DNA of 64,000 nt from Ulota crispa (taxonomy: Eukaryota > Streptophyta > Bryopsida > Orthotrichales > Orthotrichaceae). Positions 12,435-22,886 of the stretch are shown here, piece by piece; positions within the stretch are counted from its first letter, which is position 1, and each line of letters begins with the position of its first letter. The position numbers were made by a program, and so were the translations under genes. The notes beneath the pieces were generated by a model that searched no databases, was not told the origin of the DNA, and saw only the letters and a program-made list of their open reading frames with translations. The DNA lies in NCBI GenBank assembly GCA_963920765.1, contig OY987243.1, positions 27,585,419 to 27,649,418 of the forward strand, read 5' to 3'.

Positions 12435-13162
12435 GGAGTCAAGGTTGAGAGGTTCCTCAGTCTCAACAACTCATCTTGCGTCCTTAGTCTTTAGCCTCTA
12501 AACCTTAGCCTTTTGTCTTGCTCTTGTCTTATATTGCTATCGTCTAACATACTTCTCTAGTCTTAGTTCCAAATACACTTCTGAATTCTTATCTTGATTT
12601 TACATTTTCATTACTTTATTCTTGTCTCTAAGTTTGTCCCTAACAGTAGCTAAGTTTATATTTCTAAACATGATATTTTGTTTACTTGATGAAAAGCTAG
12701 TTTAAAAACAAAAATATACATTCTACAAAATTTGGGCCTATCACAAGTTTCATTGAATCTTTTGTAGTTCAAAGTTTTGTTACTTTAGGGGATTTTTTTT
12801 TAGCATGGAAGATGTGCGTATGGATGTTTCCTACATATCCTTGCAATCAAATCTCAAAAATTCATTACCAATATTTTTCAACAATTTATCATGTAAAACC
12901 ATGAGTTCCTTACAAAATCATTCACCAAAAATGGAGTTTTGATTTTTAAGAGCTGAAATTTGATGTACTTGCTTAGCATTCCATAAAATGCAATGATAAT
13001 TTTTTTTGACAAAAATATACCAAACATACACCATGTTACACCAAAAAAACTCAAAAACTAAAATCAACAATTAGTAAGCACCCTATACCCAACTGTATGC
13101 AAAAACAATAAATATGAACCAGTGCAAATGGGCCTTTATCCAATAACTCCTAACTAATGGTA

Positions 13163-13455
13163 CAACATAACATTTAGTAGCCTAAAGAGAGGTTGTTTTT
13201 CCCTCTCTTTAGGTATTATCCACAAACTTCATCCTGATAAAAGAAAAGAAATAATAATAATAACAATAATATTATATATATAATTTTGACATGGCTGGCC
13301 CCACATCGACATATGTGCACTAAATTGAGCCTCTCTTTCATAAACTCTCTAACAAATTCCGCCAAGTGTCCTCATAGCTACTGATGGGTGTGTGAAATAT
13401 TCCACAATCTTCAATTGGATGGAGAGCAGGCCTAAGCGCTACTGAATGTTATGAA
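13163..13455. repeat. Inverted-repeat MITE, family R (copy 1)
   Basis: Ends are CATAACATTTAGTAGC and the inverted GCTACTGAATGTTATG. It matches 41597-41869 in the same orientation over its whole length, including ATGTGCACTAAATT and CTCTCTTTCATAAACTCT. It lies just beyond the 3' end of the ISWI gene. A target duplication is not evident. Confidence 0.75.
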
Positions 13456-13599
13456 GTATTATTGCATTAGAAACGGAATAAAAAATCCTACAAATTAATA
13501 TATCAAACGAGAGTTCGAAACGGGTTCCAGCTCATTCCGTGATGAGTTAACGTTATGTAATTTAATGAAAGTAAGCAACAAAACCAAAGCTCAAAATAA

Positions 13600-14065
13600 T
13601 GCCTCTCATCTCTGAGAAGTTTTACAATACAGTAGACGGTATTAGGTTAGAAGTGGGAAGGGGCTGATGAGTCTCAAATAGCGAAACAGCCGGTTTAAGT
13701 GGACAGTCGCAGTATCAATAATGCCGGTTCCGAGGACTACACTAACAAACTGCGAGATATGAAGATAAGAATGGTGACAATCAAGATCAAAATGCATAAT
13801 CCTCATACAATAGGCCAATATTTGTACACTACTTTCTTCTAGCAAAGGACAGATTATTCAAATCTTTAAATGGAACTGAACTTCGTCAAAATAAAGAATC
13901 AAGGAAACCAATTCGAGTATTGTGTGCAAGAATTTGTTTGCGGAACTAATTCAAAATGCATTGTAGGGTCCCCAAGTCTAAGTTAACAAGCCCCAACCTG
14001 TCAGACCTGCTTCTAACCTAATTGCTGGTCCAAGTCCTCGAATCTGCTTTTGTGGATATACTATC
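13600..14065 (-). other. Probable terminal 3' UTR exon of the ISWI gene
   Basis: On the minus strand a strong splice acceptor (branch-like TTACTAA, pyrimidine tract, TTTGCAG) ends at 14066, and low-repeat sequence follows until repeat R. The polyadenylation site is not resolved, so 13600 is a rough limit. The call rests on splice signals and position downstream of the stop codon only. Confidence 0.4.
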
Positions 14066-14276
14066 CTGCAAACAGAAGGCAGCCAATATTTTTAGTAATC
14101 TAGAAAAGACCATGCAGAATATAATTGAGATAGGCTTGAAAGTTAACTTGCTAGGGTGATCTGTCAAACGAAAGTCTAGGAATAGCTGAATACTGTCACC
14201 AGGCGCAAGCGATTGAGATAAACAATCTATCTACGTGAACAGCATAAACTGCAAATTTAAAGTTTTTGAATCTTAC

Positions 14277-14470
14277 ATTCAAATTGTAAACGGCGGCCAA
14301 CTGCACATCCACAAACAGTGAAAGAAGGTCCTTTCTAGCTCCATTCATACATTTAAGGTCCCGTCCAAAGCTGTTGGTATTCAGAATTCCTGCTGTACAG
14401 ACGAAAGGTGAAAGAAAAAAAAGATTAAAGAAGAACTGGCTAGCCCACGTGCAAAGCACCAATGGATGAC
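14277..14470 (-). other. Possible internal 3' UTR exon of the ISWI gene
   Basis: A candidate acceptor (GGATTGCAG) ends at 14471 and a candidate donor (GTAAGA) begins at 14276, giving a 194 bp exon between the post-stop donor at 14872 and the acceptor at 14066. The acceptor has a weak pyrimidine tract, so direct splicing from 14872 to 14065 is an alternative. Confidence 0.3.
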
Positions 14471-14866
14471 CTGCAATCCAATGCCTGGATCAGCATGAAG
14501 GGAGGTGCTCGTTCAGCCCTGCAGCTGCACATGCGAACAAATCAATAGGTGTGAGTGATTCGAGGACTATCACAATGTTCTAAAAGAATCAATGAAATCA
14601 ATATCTTCAATATACCATCTTGTCAGAAAGAAAACACTTCTAAGAAAATCATGTCAAATACCAATAAAACATCCAAGAAATAGAGAAGCGACACAAGTCA
14701 CCTGCAGCTGGTATATGACAACAAAAGGACTCTACACATACGACAAACACATAAACAAAAGCAGCATTCACTCCGGCAAAAATGTGAATGAATCCAATGC
14801 AAAGCGAATCACACGAAGGAATGAAACACATGGCCCCAGAGTAGCTGCTGTCAAGAGGAGTTCAGA

Positions 14867-14872
14867 ACTTAC
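14867..14872 (-). other. Splice donor abutting the ISWI stop codon
   Basis: On the minus strand the stop codon TAG (14875-14873) is followed immediately by GTAAGT. Together they read AATAG-GTAAGT, a full-consensus plant 5' splice site whose exon ends on the stop codon. This implies an intron at the very start of the 3' UTR. Confidence 0.6.
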
Positions 14873-17800
14873 CTATTTGCGTTTCTTGCTGTTACCCTGC
14901 ACATCCTCTAACCCTGGTGAGGTACCCCAACCCCTCCTACCAGGAGAAGGACTACCCTTGTTCATTTTCTTCTGATCTTTACGTGCCTGCCGCTCTCGCT
15001 GATCGAGCTCCTGGTTTTCTCTCTCCACAAGGCGAATAAGAGTATCACACCTCCTGGCCAATTCCGAGGGTGTCCGAGACTTCACAAACCAATCGAAGCG
15101 GAACACAGGAGAGGCATGCACTGCAGCCTTGAGTTCCTCCCAGTTTCCATAACCCAATCTGTGTACGGAGCATAGCAGAAACCGGTCACACTCCTCACTA
15201 TAGAGTTTACCCTTGTTCTGGCCATACTGAATCTTGAGTTCCAACCAAGGATTCCGGTACCTGTCCAATTTCTTGCTCACTGACTTCATAATCTCATCCT
15301 TCCGAGAAATACGCGCCTCCCCCCTTTCTATGTTCTTTATGATTCTTTCATGGTCGTTGAGGGTGCTGTACCGGCTCCAGAAAACTTTGGAATAGCTATC
15401 CACTTCCTCCTCTGTTTTTCCGTCAACTTCACTAGATATGCTTTTTAAGTCATCGCGTCCGTACTTCTCACACGCTCGTACGAACGCAACAAAATCGCGT
15501 CGGGACCAGCTCTGGAAACCCTCTGAAAGCAGCTGCTCTTTCTCCTCTTGTTCCTTCTCTGTAAGACCTTCCTCTACGTCCTCAATGATCCTCACATCTT
15601 CACCAGTTCCCGCTGCTTTGGCCTGTAAGAGCCCCTTCACTTCTTTTTCGAAAATCTCTGTGAGTCGTTGCGTGTTAAAGAACTGGAAATCGTGCAGTTG
15701 GGGCATTCGAGGGATGCGGGGCTCTCTGGGTTTTGGAACAGGTCCGGCTCGCATTGCCTGCTTAAAATAATCAGATTCTGAGTAATTCCGCTTACGTTCG
15801 CGCTTCGGCGGTTCAATCCAATTATCTGCTACGATCTTCTTGAACTCATTCTTACCATCCTCCTTATCATCCTGATCGTCGAAATCATAAAGCCCGGCAG
15901 TATCGTCCATCTTAAACTTAATAGCATCATCTGTAAACTTCTTCATTTTTTGATCAAGTTCCGCTGTTGCTTCTTCTCCTTTAGCAATTATACGGTCAAT
16001 ATCTTCATCAGTAATCGTGCTATCCCCTGAACTGAACACCTTCTCAGCTCCGTAACGAACCATCTGCAGCAGCTCATCTTTGTTGACTGCTTTCTGCTCA
16101 GCCAAACGCCCCTGCTGAATGACGAGGGCATCCAGAGCCAATTTCTTGTATGCCCGCTCTATCACCTTCTCCTCGATGGTAAACTCCGTACAAAACCTAA
16201 AAACCTGCACTTCTTTCTTCTGACCGATCCGATGAGCACGATCCTGAGCCTGCAGGTCAACTTGAGGATTCCAATCGCTGTCATACAAGATGACTATATC
16301 CGCGGTTGCCAAGTTGATTCCCAAACCTCCAGCCCGAGTAGAAAGCAGGAAACAAAACTTCTCACTGTTGGGAGCATTGAACTGATCAATTGCACTCTCA
16401 CGATCATCACCACTAGTGTTACCATCAATCCGGCAGTATTGATAGGTTCGATACTGACAATAGTCCTCGAGAATATCCAAAAGCCTCGTCATTTGAGAGA
16501 AAATCAGAACACGCGACTGTCGCTGCTTCAGTTTAGGCAGCAGTTTGTCCAAGAGCACCATCTTCCCCGCAGTTTCAACCAAGTGATCCCCAGTGGTGTA
16601 GGGTGGACCAGGCTCAGCTCCCTCAAACAGATACGGATGATTACAGCACTTCCGCAGCTGCATGGCAATGTTGAGTAGCCTCTTTCTTTCACCTCCCGTA
16701 TTAATAGCATCCATGTCTTTCTGTAAGAGCGCCCGATAGTATGTTTTCTGGAGAGTCGACATACCGACCTTCAGGATAGTCTCCTTCTTAGGGGGCAAAC
16801 CCCTCTCGACATCGGACTTGAGACGTCGTAGCAAGAATGGCCTCAACACCTTATGCAGCTGCTGGACGACTTCATGCTGGTCATTATCGCCTGAAATCTG
16901 AAACCACTCATCAAATGTCTCCGCTGAGCTGAAAATCTCAGGAAGAAGAAAATTCAGGAGTGCCCAAAGCTCATGGAGATTATTCTGCAGCGGAGTTCCA
17001 GTAATCAGCAGCCTGTAATTCGTACTGAACAGACGCATGGTCTTGGCAAGAATCGAAGACTCGTTCTTAATACGATGCGCTTCATCGATGATAATGTAAC
17101 GCCAACTGAACTTCCGCAACGCCGTCCTCTCTTTTATAGCCATCTCAAAACTCGTCACACAAACGTCGAATTTCCCTGCAACGAGCATGTTATCCCGCTG
17201 AAATGTCCTCTCATCCTGGTTGCCATGAAACTTAAATGCGCGCAGCACGGGACAAAACCTCCGGATCTCGTTCATCCAGTTCCCCAAGGTCGACTTCGGA
17301 GCAACCACCATGTGTGGCCCAGAAATGCCACAATACTCATGCAAATACGCGAGCAGCGAAATCGTCTGCAATGTCTTCCCGAGTCCCATTTCATCAGCCA
17401 GGATGCCATTCACGCCGTTTTCATACAAGCGAATCAGCCAATTCAACCCCGCAAGCTGATACTCTCGCATCTTTCCATTAATGCAGGACGGCTGCACCAG
17501 CAACCTAGTCCCGCGAGCAGCGCCGGCATCTTCATCCTCCTTCAAATACTCCTTATCTTCTTCCTCCTCCGTCACCTTACTCCCGTGCCGTCCTTTACTC
17601 CCTTTCTTCGCATCCTTCGCCGCCTGCGGCCCATTCGCAAAATGCGCGAAGATCTCCGTCTGCTGCAGCAGAAACTTCAACCTCCCCTTGGCCTTCGTAT
17701 TCATGTCGCTATCGACCAGCTTGTTCTGCTCTGTGAGAAACGCGTCCACCTCCGCCTTCTTCCGCTTCTTCAAGTCGTGCAACCGCTGTCGCTCCCGCTT

Positions 17801-18019
17801 CGCAATATCCTTCTTCGTCCCGCCTTCCACCTCTTCCTCTTCCTCATCACTATCGTCCGCAGAGCCTCCCTCCGCCATAGCCACATCTTCATCGCCTACT
17901 TCCGCGGCCGCTTCCTCTATCGCCGCTATCTCCTCAGGATCCTCTTCCTCAGCCTCGGGCTCCATTTTAACATCCTCCTCCTCCTGCTTGGCAGCAGCTC
18001 CTCTCCGTCCACTCGCCAT
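14873..18019 (-). CDS. ISWI: ISWI-family chromatin-remodelling ATPase, intronless reading frame
   Basis: Encodes a 1048-residue SNF2-family ATPase that slides and spaces nucleosomes in the nucleus; plant orthologues are CHR11 and CHR17. Residues 1-170 are acidic and lysine-rich. The ATPase has the nucleotide-binding motif DEMGLGKT (about 209-216), DEAH (312-315), the ITGTPLQNN block (about 339-347) and the C-terminal helicase lobe with STRAGGLGINL and QAQDRAHRIGQ. A HAND region (about 690-795), SANT (about 835-885) and SLIDE (about 920-1005) follow, then a basic tail ending KKRK. Length and domain order match full-length plant ISWI. The start is the ATG at 18019 (MASGRR); an in-frame TTG upstream is not a start. 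The coding region has no intron, although Arabidopsis ISWI genes have many, which suggests a retrocopy or intron loss. No frame damage is visible, so it is probably functional. Coding GC exceeds that of the flanks. Confidence 0.96.
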   Translation of the reverse strand: MASGRRGAAAKQEEEDVKMEPEAEEEDPEEIAAIEEAAAEVGDEDVAMAEGGSADDSDEEEEEVEGGTKKDIAKRERQRLHDLKKRKKAEVDAFLTEQNKLVDSDMNTKAKGRLKFLLQQTEIFAHFANGPQAAKDAKKGSKGRHGSKVTEEEEDKEYLKEDEDAGAARGTRLLVQPSCINGKMREYQLAGLNWLIRLYENGVNGILADEMGLGKTLQTISLLAYLHEYCGISGPHMVVAPKSTLGNWMNEIRRFCPVLRAFKFHGNQDERTFQRDNMLVAGKFDVCVTSFEMAIKERTALRKFSWRYIIIDEAHRIKNESSILAKTMRLFSTNYRLLITGTPLQNNLHELWALLNFLLPEIFSSAETFDEWFQISGDNDQHEVVQQLHKVLRPFLLRRLKSDVERGLPPKKETILKVGMSTLQKTYYRALLQKDMDAINTGGERKRLLNIAMQLRKCCNHPYLFEGAEPGPPYTTGDHLVETAGKMVLLDKLLPKLKQRQSRVLIFSQMTRLLDILEDYCQYRTYQYCRIDGNTSGDDRESAIDQFNAPNSEKFCFLLSTRAGGLGINLATADIVILYDSDWNPQVDLQAQDRAHRIGQKKEVQVFRFCTEFTIEEKVIERAYKKLALDALVIQQGRLAEQKAVNKDELLQMVRYGAEKVFSSGDSTITDEDIDRIIAKGEEATAELDQKMKKFTDDAIKFKMDDTAGLYDFDDQDDKEDGKNEFKKIVADNWIEPPKRERKRNYSESDYFKQAMRAGPVPKPREPRIPRMPQLHDFQFFNTQRLTEIFEKEVKGLLQAKAAGTGEDVRIIEDVEEGLTEKEQEEKEQLLSEGFQSWSRRDFVAFVRACEKYGRDDLKSISSEVDGKTEEEVDSYSKVFWSRYSTLNDHERIIKNIERGEARISRKDEIMKSVSKKLDRYRNPWLELKIQYGQNKGKLYSEECDRFLLCSVHRLGYGNWEELKAAVHASPVFRFDWFVKSRTPSELARRCDTLIRLVERENQELDQRERQARKDQKKMNKGSPSPGRRGWGTSPGLEDVQGNSKKRK

Positions 18020-18560
18020 CGCTAGCCCTAACAAAACTGCACAATATCAACAAAAACCTACCAAATTTCTCCACCAAATCGTGCCCCGGCAAATAGCTTC
18101 GGCGCCGATCCGCGAGCTCATACGAAATTCTTCGCGCGAGATGCTCCCGAACGCATCACCGGGCGCGCAACCGATCGGGGGAGGGAATGCATTTGATCGA
18201 AGGTAGCCTTGTGACACCATGGAAAGGGTTTGGGGGAGCTTGGAGCCCTAACGATTCTCGTCCTCTGTAGGTTCTCGTCGGTGGGGAAAGGGACGAGAGT
18301 CCACGTATGCTGACGAAACGCGGGTTGCATGACCAGCGGGCGCTGGAGGTCGTGCATTTTATCAACGGAACTTAGCGTCCACTGAGAAAGCGGACGGGAG
18401 CGCTCGTTGGGTAGTCGTTTGACGAAAAAGCGAGTTTGCTTGGCTCCCGCGTTTGGAAACTGGCGGGAGTTACGAGGGGTGCGGAGGAGGGATTCAGGTT
18501 TCGGGCGGGGGCGGGCCCCGCTTTTTTTAATTTGGAGTTTGAAATGGGGATTTGTGACTG
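18020..18560 (-). promoter_or_regulatory. 5' UTR and promoter region of ISWI (not resolved)
   Basis: A GC-rich, repeat-free stretch precedes the ISWI ATG. No clear TATA box is seen, as is common for housekeeping genes. TGTGCAG at about 18036-18042 on the minus strand could be a 5' UTR splice acceptor. The transcription start cannot be fixed, and ORFs on either strand here are GC-driven shadows. Confidence 0.4.
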
Positions 18561-18601
18561 GTACGCGAGCCGCTTGTCCGTTGTGGATTCTGGTTGACGT
18601 G

Positions 18602-18938
18602 AGAGCATCTCCAGCGTTGCCCTCCATGGATCTCACACACTTCAAACATGGATAACATGGATGGATGATAAGTGTTCTCGGTCCCTCAAATTCTCTCATG
18701 ATACTCCATTGTAGTGTGTCAAAAGCAATCATGGTCTTTCAAAATATTATTCATCTTAAGTTTTGTGAGCTCCTACATTTTTCTTGGTGAGTGGTCAAAT
18801 GATTATTTGTGAGGCACGATTGAAGAGCAAGGGCCACTTTTGAAATCTAAGGCCGGAGAACAAGAATTTTGAAGCCCTTCAAAAATAGATGTAACCTCTT
18901 GAAGTGTCAAGTTTGAAGTGCAACGCTAGAGATGCTTT
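18602..18938. repeat. Small inverted-repeat MITE in the ISWI upstream region
   Basis: Ends are GAGCATCTCCAGCGTTGC at 18603-18620 and the inverted GCAACGCTAGAGATGCTT at 18920-18937. GAGCATCTCC-type termini are common in plant non-autonomous DNA elements. It lies about 580 bp upstream of the ISWI start codon. No target duplication was recognised. Confidence 0.6.
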
Positions 18939-20310
18939 AAAGAATTAGTTGGGAGTTCACAACTTCACATACATTCCCAAGGCAATTCATTTTCCAAATT
19001 TATACCAAACATATACCTTACAAAGGATTTTTGTATAAAGGCGTGAAATCCTTGCCACCGCGCTTAAGGAATCCTTGCACAAGATTCCTTACCCTACACT
19101 TTTTGCATTTTGTGGAGGGAATAGTTGTCTATTATGTCATGTTTGTGTGACATGTACCACGGACAAAATATGTGTCATTGACAATAATAGGTTTAAAATC
19201 TAATGCTTTTCAAGTGTTGCAAGACGTACTTCAAGTGAAACAAGAAACATGTGGTCAAGTTTGTCAATCTACATGTTTTAGAATCTTTTGTGATCATGAT
19301 ATCTTCCTTTGAAGAAGATGCATAATTCAACCACAAAAAAAACCATCATCCCTTGTCCTTGTTCTTTGTGAATATTGTTGTTAACAATCAATGCTATTAC
19401 TTTCAAAATTCAAACCTATTCAAACAAAGACATGCAAATTTTGGTCAACAAGAATTCAAACGTTACTAGCATTTCTCTCCTTGTTTCCCAAAAAAATCTA
19501 ATTAGCACTCTTTTAATTTATAATTTGTTTATATTAATCAATAAAATGGAAGGAGCAAATGTGCACTGCATAATTTAATTTTAATTTCTTAGACACACCT
19601 AGGATGCGTGGTTGTACAAAGTCAAGAGTAGCCTATGTCAAATATATATATATACTTGCTTGTTGTTTTTACTTTTCAGGACTAATTGATTAACTTTCAA
19701 ATAACATTAGACATTTATTTAGTTTTATAGTATAACAACAAAACTTATTTCTTTTGTACAAATAACATGCATCCATTGCATTTTAAAATAAGGACTGCAT
19801 ACACCTTTCCACCCAAACAATACTTCTTTCCAAATTCCAATAAAAATTTTAATAGCTTCTTTAGAATTTTTGTTTTTTGTTTTATTGTTGAACTTAGAGA
19901 AAAAGGGTGTCTCAATTTTGTAGACTAAAGTATTCATGTAGATGTTTGTGGGCATTTGCTAGCGATTGCACTCAATGTATAAATTTGGATTGTAAACAAA
20001 ATTAAATTATAGTTTAGCACTTGCTTTTGCAAGAAGCTTTTATGTGGATAAATTTTGATAGGCTTGTTGTATGGTCAATAAAAGTCTTCTAGGTTAACCA
20101 AAAAAATTAATCAATGTAAAGGATGATTTTTATTGGGAGTTGACACTATTTTGGAGCCCATATCTTAATCCTCTATTCTTGTAAGCTTTATTTTCAAAAC
20201 CCATTCTAATTTCTTTTCTCTTGGAATCAACTTCAAAAATTGATGAATACCTTATTGTTCAAGAGACAATGTTTGACAAGGCTAAGCTATGAATTGTGTT
20301 CACAAAAAAT
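18939..20310. other. AT-rich intergenic DNA, no feature recognised
   Basis: I see no gene, splice-consistent coding run or clear inverted repeat in this 1.4 kb. The ORFs at 19375-19578 and 19725-19955 (minus) are short, low-complexity and unlike known proteins. Confidence 0.5.
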
Positions 20311-20845
20311 GATTTGTGACCTTGGGGACGACTCTATTTTGTGAGCGTAAAATGGTGAGCCTATGAGCGGTGAGCCATGATTTAGTTAGCAGGAATCTTG
20401 GTAGGAATCATTTTTGATCTCAAAACCAATGAAAATTTTGAAATAAAAGCAACTTTTCCAAAAGATAAAAGTTTAAAACGCACAATTGTAGGACCCTATG
20501 TACATGGTTAACCCCTTAGTGCCCTACTCAAACTCTGGTTTGGGCAAACCTACTCACACTCACAAGCCTGTGGTTTTTACAAAACTAAGATAATTCATGT
20601 GAAACCAATCATAATCACTAGGAACCCAAGTACCCCACTCCATGTCATCCTTGTACCACCCTACCCTAATTCTAGTACATCGTACTAGCATGCCTTAGGT
20701 ACCTATTTTCAAATTTTCCAAAGGAAGTATACTTCCTCTAGGACATTCAAAAATTAATAAGTTATAAGTGAAATTGAGTATTTTGACAAAAAATCTAGGC
20801 TCACGACTCACCCCTCACGAAATAACATTCCCCTCCCATCAACCA
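20311..20845. repeat. Possible inverted-repeat element with GTGAG-rich ends
   Basis: The left end (GTGAGCG...GGTGAGCC near 20340-20365) is matched in inverted, imperfect form near 20795-20830 (GGCTCACGACTCACCCCTCACG). The motif resembles the GTGAGCGGTGAGC runs at the ends of the large palindrome at 31782-36042. Boundaries are uncertain. Confidence 0.4.
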
Positions 20846-21959
20846 TAGCCTTGTGAAGTCCAAATTCATCTTCATAGTCCATAGTTTATTAAACATGACA
20901 TCAGTGTCAATAGTTTCCATCTACTTCAGATGATCAATTAGCATCACAATTACACGTCACCTTGTGTGCATACTCTTTGTTGTTGTCAAGTGTGGTATTA
21001 AATCGGGTGCTGAATTTGAGCCCTAAATTTAAAGCTCTAAGAGCATCATCACCCTTGAGACCGGGTTCAGGATTAGAAACTGGCCGCTTTTGCGTTGTTA
21101 TTTGTCTAGTAATTTGCAATTCTATTTACCAACTAGATTCTCCCACTTCCGTTGTAGATTTAGGCATCAGAGAAAGTTACGTGCAAGCTCTTGCGAGTTT
21201 TTTTTTTGTAGAAAAGCTGCAAGCTTTTGCAAGCAGCATGTTGTTCAAGCACAAATTATAGGCAAAAATTGAGGGCATTGGGAAATGATGAAATTTATAA
21301 TGGGCAAATGTTGTTTTGACAAGGCCATATCCAAAAATGAGTAAGTGTTTAGTGTTACTTAATATAATTTGTCATATCACGTGCATTAATAAATATTTTC
21401 AAGTGTTATAAAGAGTAGATTAAAGGTATCCAAGTACCTACTAATATAAGGAAACTTCAATGAAAAATTTGCAAGGGTGATTGAGATATTTCATTTCAAA
21501 AGAGAGTCAATGGTCTATCTCCAACTCCTCCTTATATTAATAATATATCATAGAACTTAAATTTAGTTGTGAGTATTATAAGTAGGAAAGAGTGTTTCTA
21601 CTCCTCTAATAGTATATTGCACTTTTAATTGTTCCATACATGATAAGGTGATTATTTAAAATAAATAAAAAATAGTGTAATATCATTGCTACACAACGGG
21701 AAAATCACAAAAATGTTACGAAATAGTTGTTGTTAGTCAATCTTATGTTGAGAGAATCCAAAAGAAACATTTTTTTTATACTCAACTATTTATAGAAGGA
21801 TAATCAACTAAAGTTTTAAACCACTTAGGGAGGGTATGTGTGAGAGTAACAATATGTAGAAGATTTATTATTGCTCCAAAACCATTCAAATTCATTAGGC
21901 AACAATATAACAATGAAATGAGTGTCCAAACAATGCAATGTGCATTGAATTTGCAAGTT

Positions 21960-22884
21960 TAAAGGCTTTATGTGAAGAACAAAAAACCATTTTTTTCAAA
22001 AAACAATATTTAAGTTTGTTTAAAATTTCCCAAATCTCTTGAAAATTAGACTATTGCAACTTGGAAGCAATTGGTTTTTTGAGATGAGACTCTAATCAAC
22101 CATTTCTGCTCAAATGGTCGTTACTAATGTTGGGATTGAGACAAAAAGGGTCTTGTAGATTGAACAATGAAGAAAAGTGTAAAACATGGAAAAGGTTTTA
22201 CAACAGTTTGGGATTGCATAAGTGCAATTAGACTTGGTTTGGTTTGCAAGATAGAAGGTACAATAAATCAATATGTTTGTTGTGAGGTATTAGAGACTAA
22301 TCTCCCAATGATGTTTTCAAAATATGGCATAGATGCATCTAGAGTCATTTATCAACATGACAACAATCCAAAACATACAACAAAAACAATGAAAGAGTAT
22401 TATTTAAACAACTTTTCAATGTTTTAAAGTGACATACTCAATCACCCAACCTAAACCCTAGAAAACACCTATGGGCAACACTAAAATGGAAGCTCAATTG
22501 TTAATCAACACGTCCAAAGGGTTTTTTAGAATTGTGAGAGCGTGGGTTTGAGATTTTCCACTCTATCACTTCCATTGAGTGTGAGAACCTTTATGAGAGC
22601 ATGCCACAAAAAGTGCAAGCAATTGGTTATGCATAGGGTAAGTAAATTGATTTTTGAGTGTGTATAGACACACAAGTCCAAAACTAAGTCAGTGAGGGGT
22701 TTGATTTCAGAATTTAGTGCTTCCGTATAGTATATGTATTCTGTTTTTAATTTCCATGTAAATAATCAATAAAGCTTCTACTTTTTGAAACAATTTTTTA
22801 CTTGTTGGATTGTTCACTCCATGTGATAATATTGCTTATTTAATGAAAAATATCCAAATACTGACTCAGTTTTGTGAGTCACTG
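21960..22884 (+). pseudogene. Decayed Tc1-like (DD34E) transposase and right terminus
   Basis: Conceptual translation across broken frames gives the Tc1 transposase core. W-K-Q-L-V-F then D-E-T (first catalytic Asp near 22082, with a stop replacing the usual Ser) is followed by VWDCIS-x-RLG-x-CKIEG (22200-22260). HDNNPKHTTK follows (second Asp at 22359-22361), then P-N-L-N-P-x-E-N with the catalytic Glu at 22461, and a C-terminal ENLYESMPQKVQA (about 22583-22621). Stops and an indel interrupt it. The right end TTGTGAGTCACTG at 22884 is followed by TA, as expected for Tc1/mariner; a left inverted repeat was not found. The sequence style recalls fungal Tc1 transposases more than plant mariner (DD39D) elements. 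That resemblance is a judgement from memory. Confidence 0.8.
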
Positions 22885-22886
22885 TA

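Larger units (their letters stand above)
12131..12645 (+). mobile_element. LTR-like segment with heat-shock-element arrays and TATA box (solo LTR candidate)
   Basis: A 515 bp segment with TGTCATGG...CCTAACA ends (TG...CA, as in LTRs) sits in the loop of foldback E1. From 12163 to about 12410 it is a run of degenerate repeats built on TTCTAGAA, with perfect alternating heat-shock pentamers. A TATATATA box at 12427-12434 follows, then a CT-rich region that could be R-U5. A clear 5 bp target duplication was not found, so solo LTR status is inferred from layout. Confidence 0.6.
11698..13099. repeat. E-type foldback element (E1) split by an LTR-like insert
   Basis: Two arms of about 430 bp are inverted copies: the left begins near GTATAGTTGGGTA and the right ends with its complement near 13090. 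Both carry the family block around GCACATCTTCCA and match E2-E5 at 24.9-27.5 and 63.3-64 kb. The loop is replaced by the LTR-like segment at 12131-12645. Confidence 0.8.

Noticed and set aside
18020..18034. N-terminal extension of ISWI by five residues
   Set aside because: The extension starts at TTG (18034). The first ATG in frame is at 18019 and begins the expected MASGRR sequence.
16973..18206. Long plus-strand ORFs (350 and 241 residues) opposite ISWI
   Set aside because: They lie antisense to the well-conserved ISWI reading frame, have serine- or leucine-rich low-complexity content and match no family. They are shadows of GC-rich coding DNA.
18443..18469. Pair of inverted CTCCCGC/GCGGGAG motifs as E2F sites upstream of ISWI
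   Set aside because: They lack the flanking TTT of the E2F consensus and could occur by chance in GC-rich DNA.
18118..18732. 204-residue minus-strand ORF upstream of ISWI
   Set aside because: It overlaps the ISWI leader and a MITE, its composition follows local GC content, and no domain is visible.
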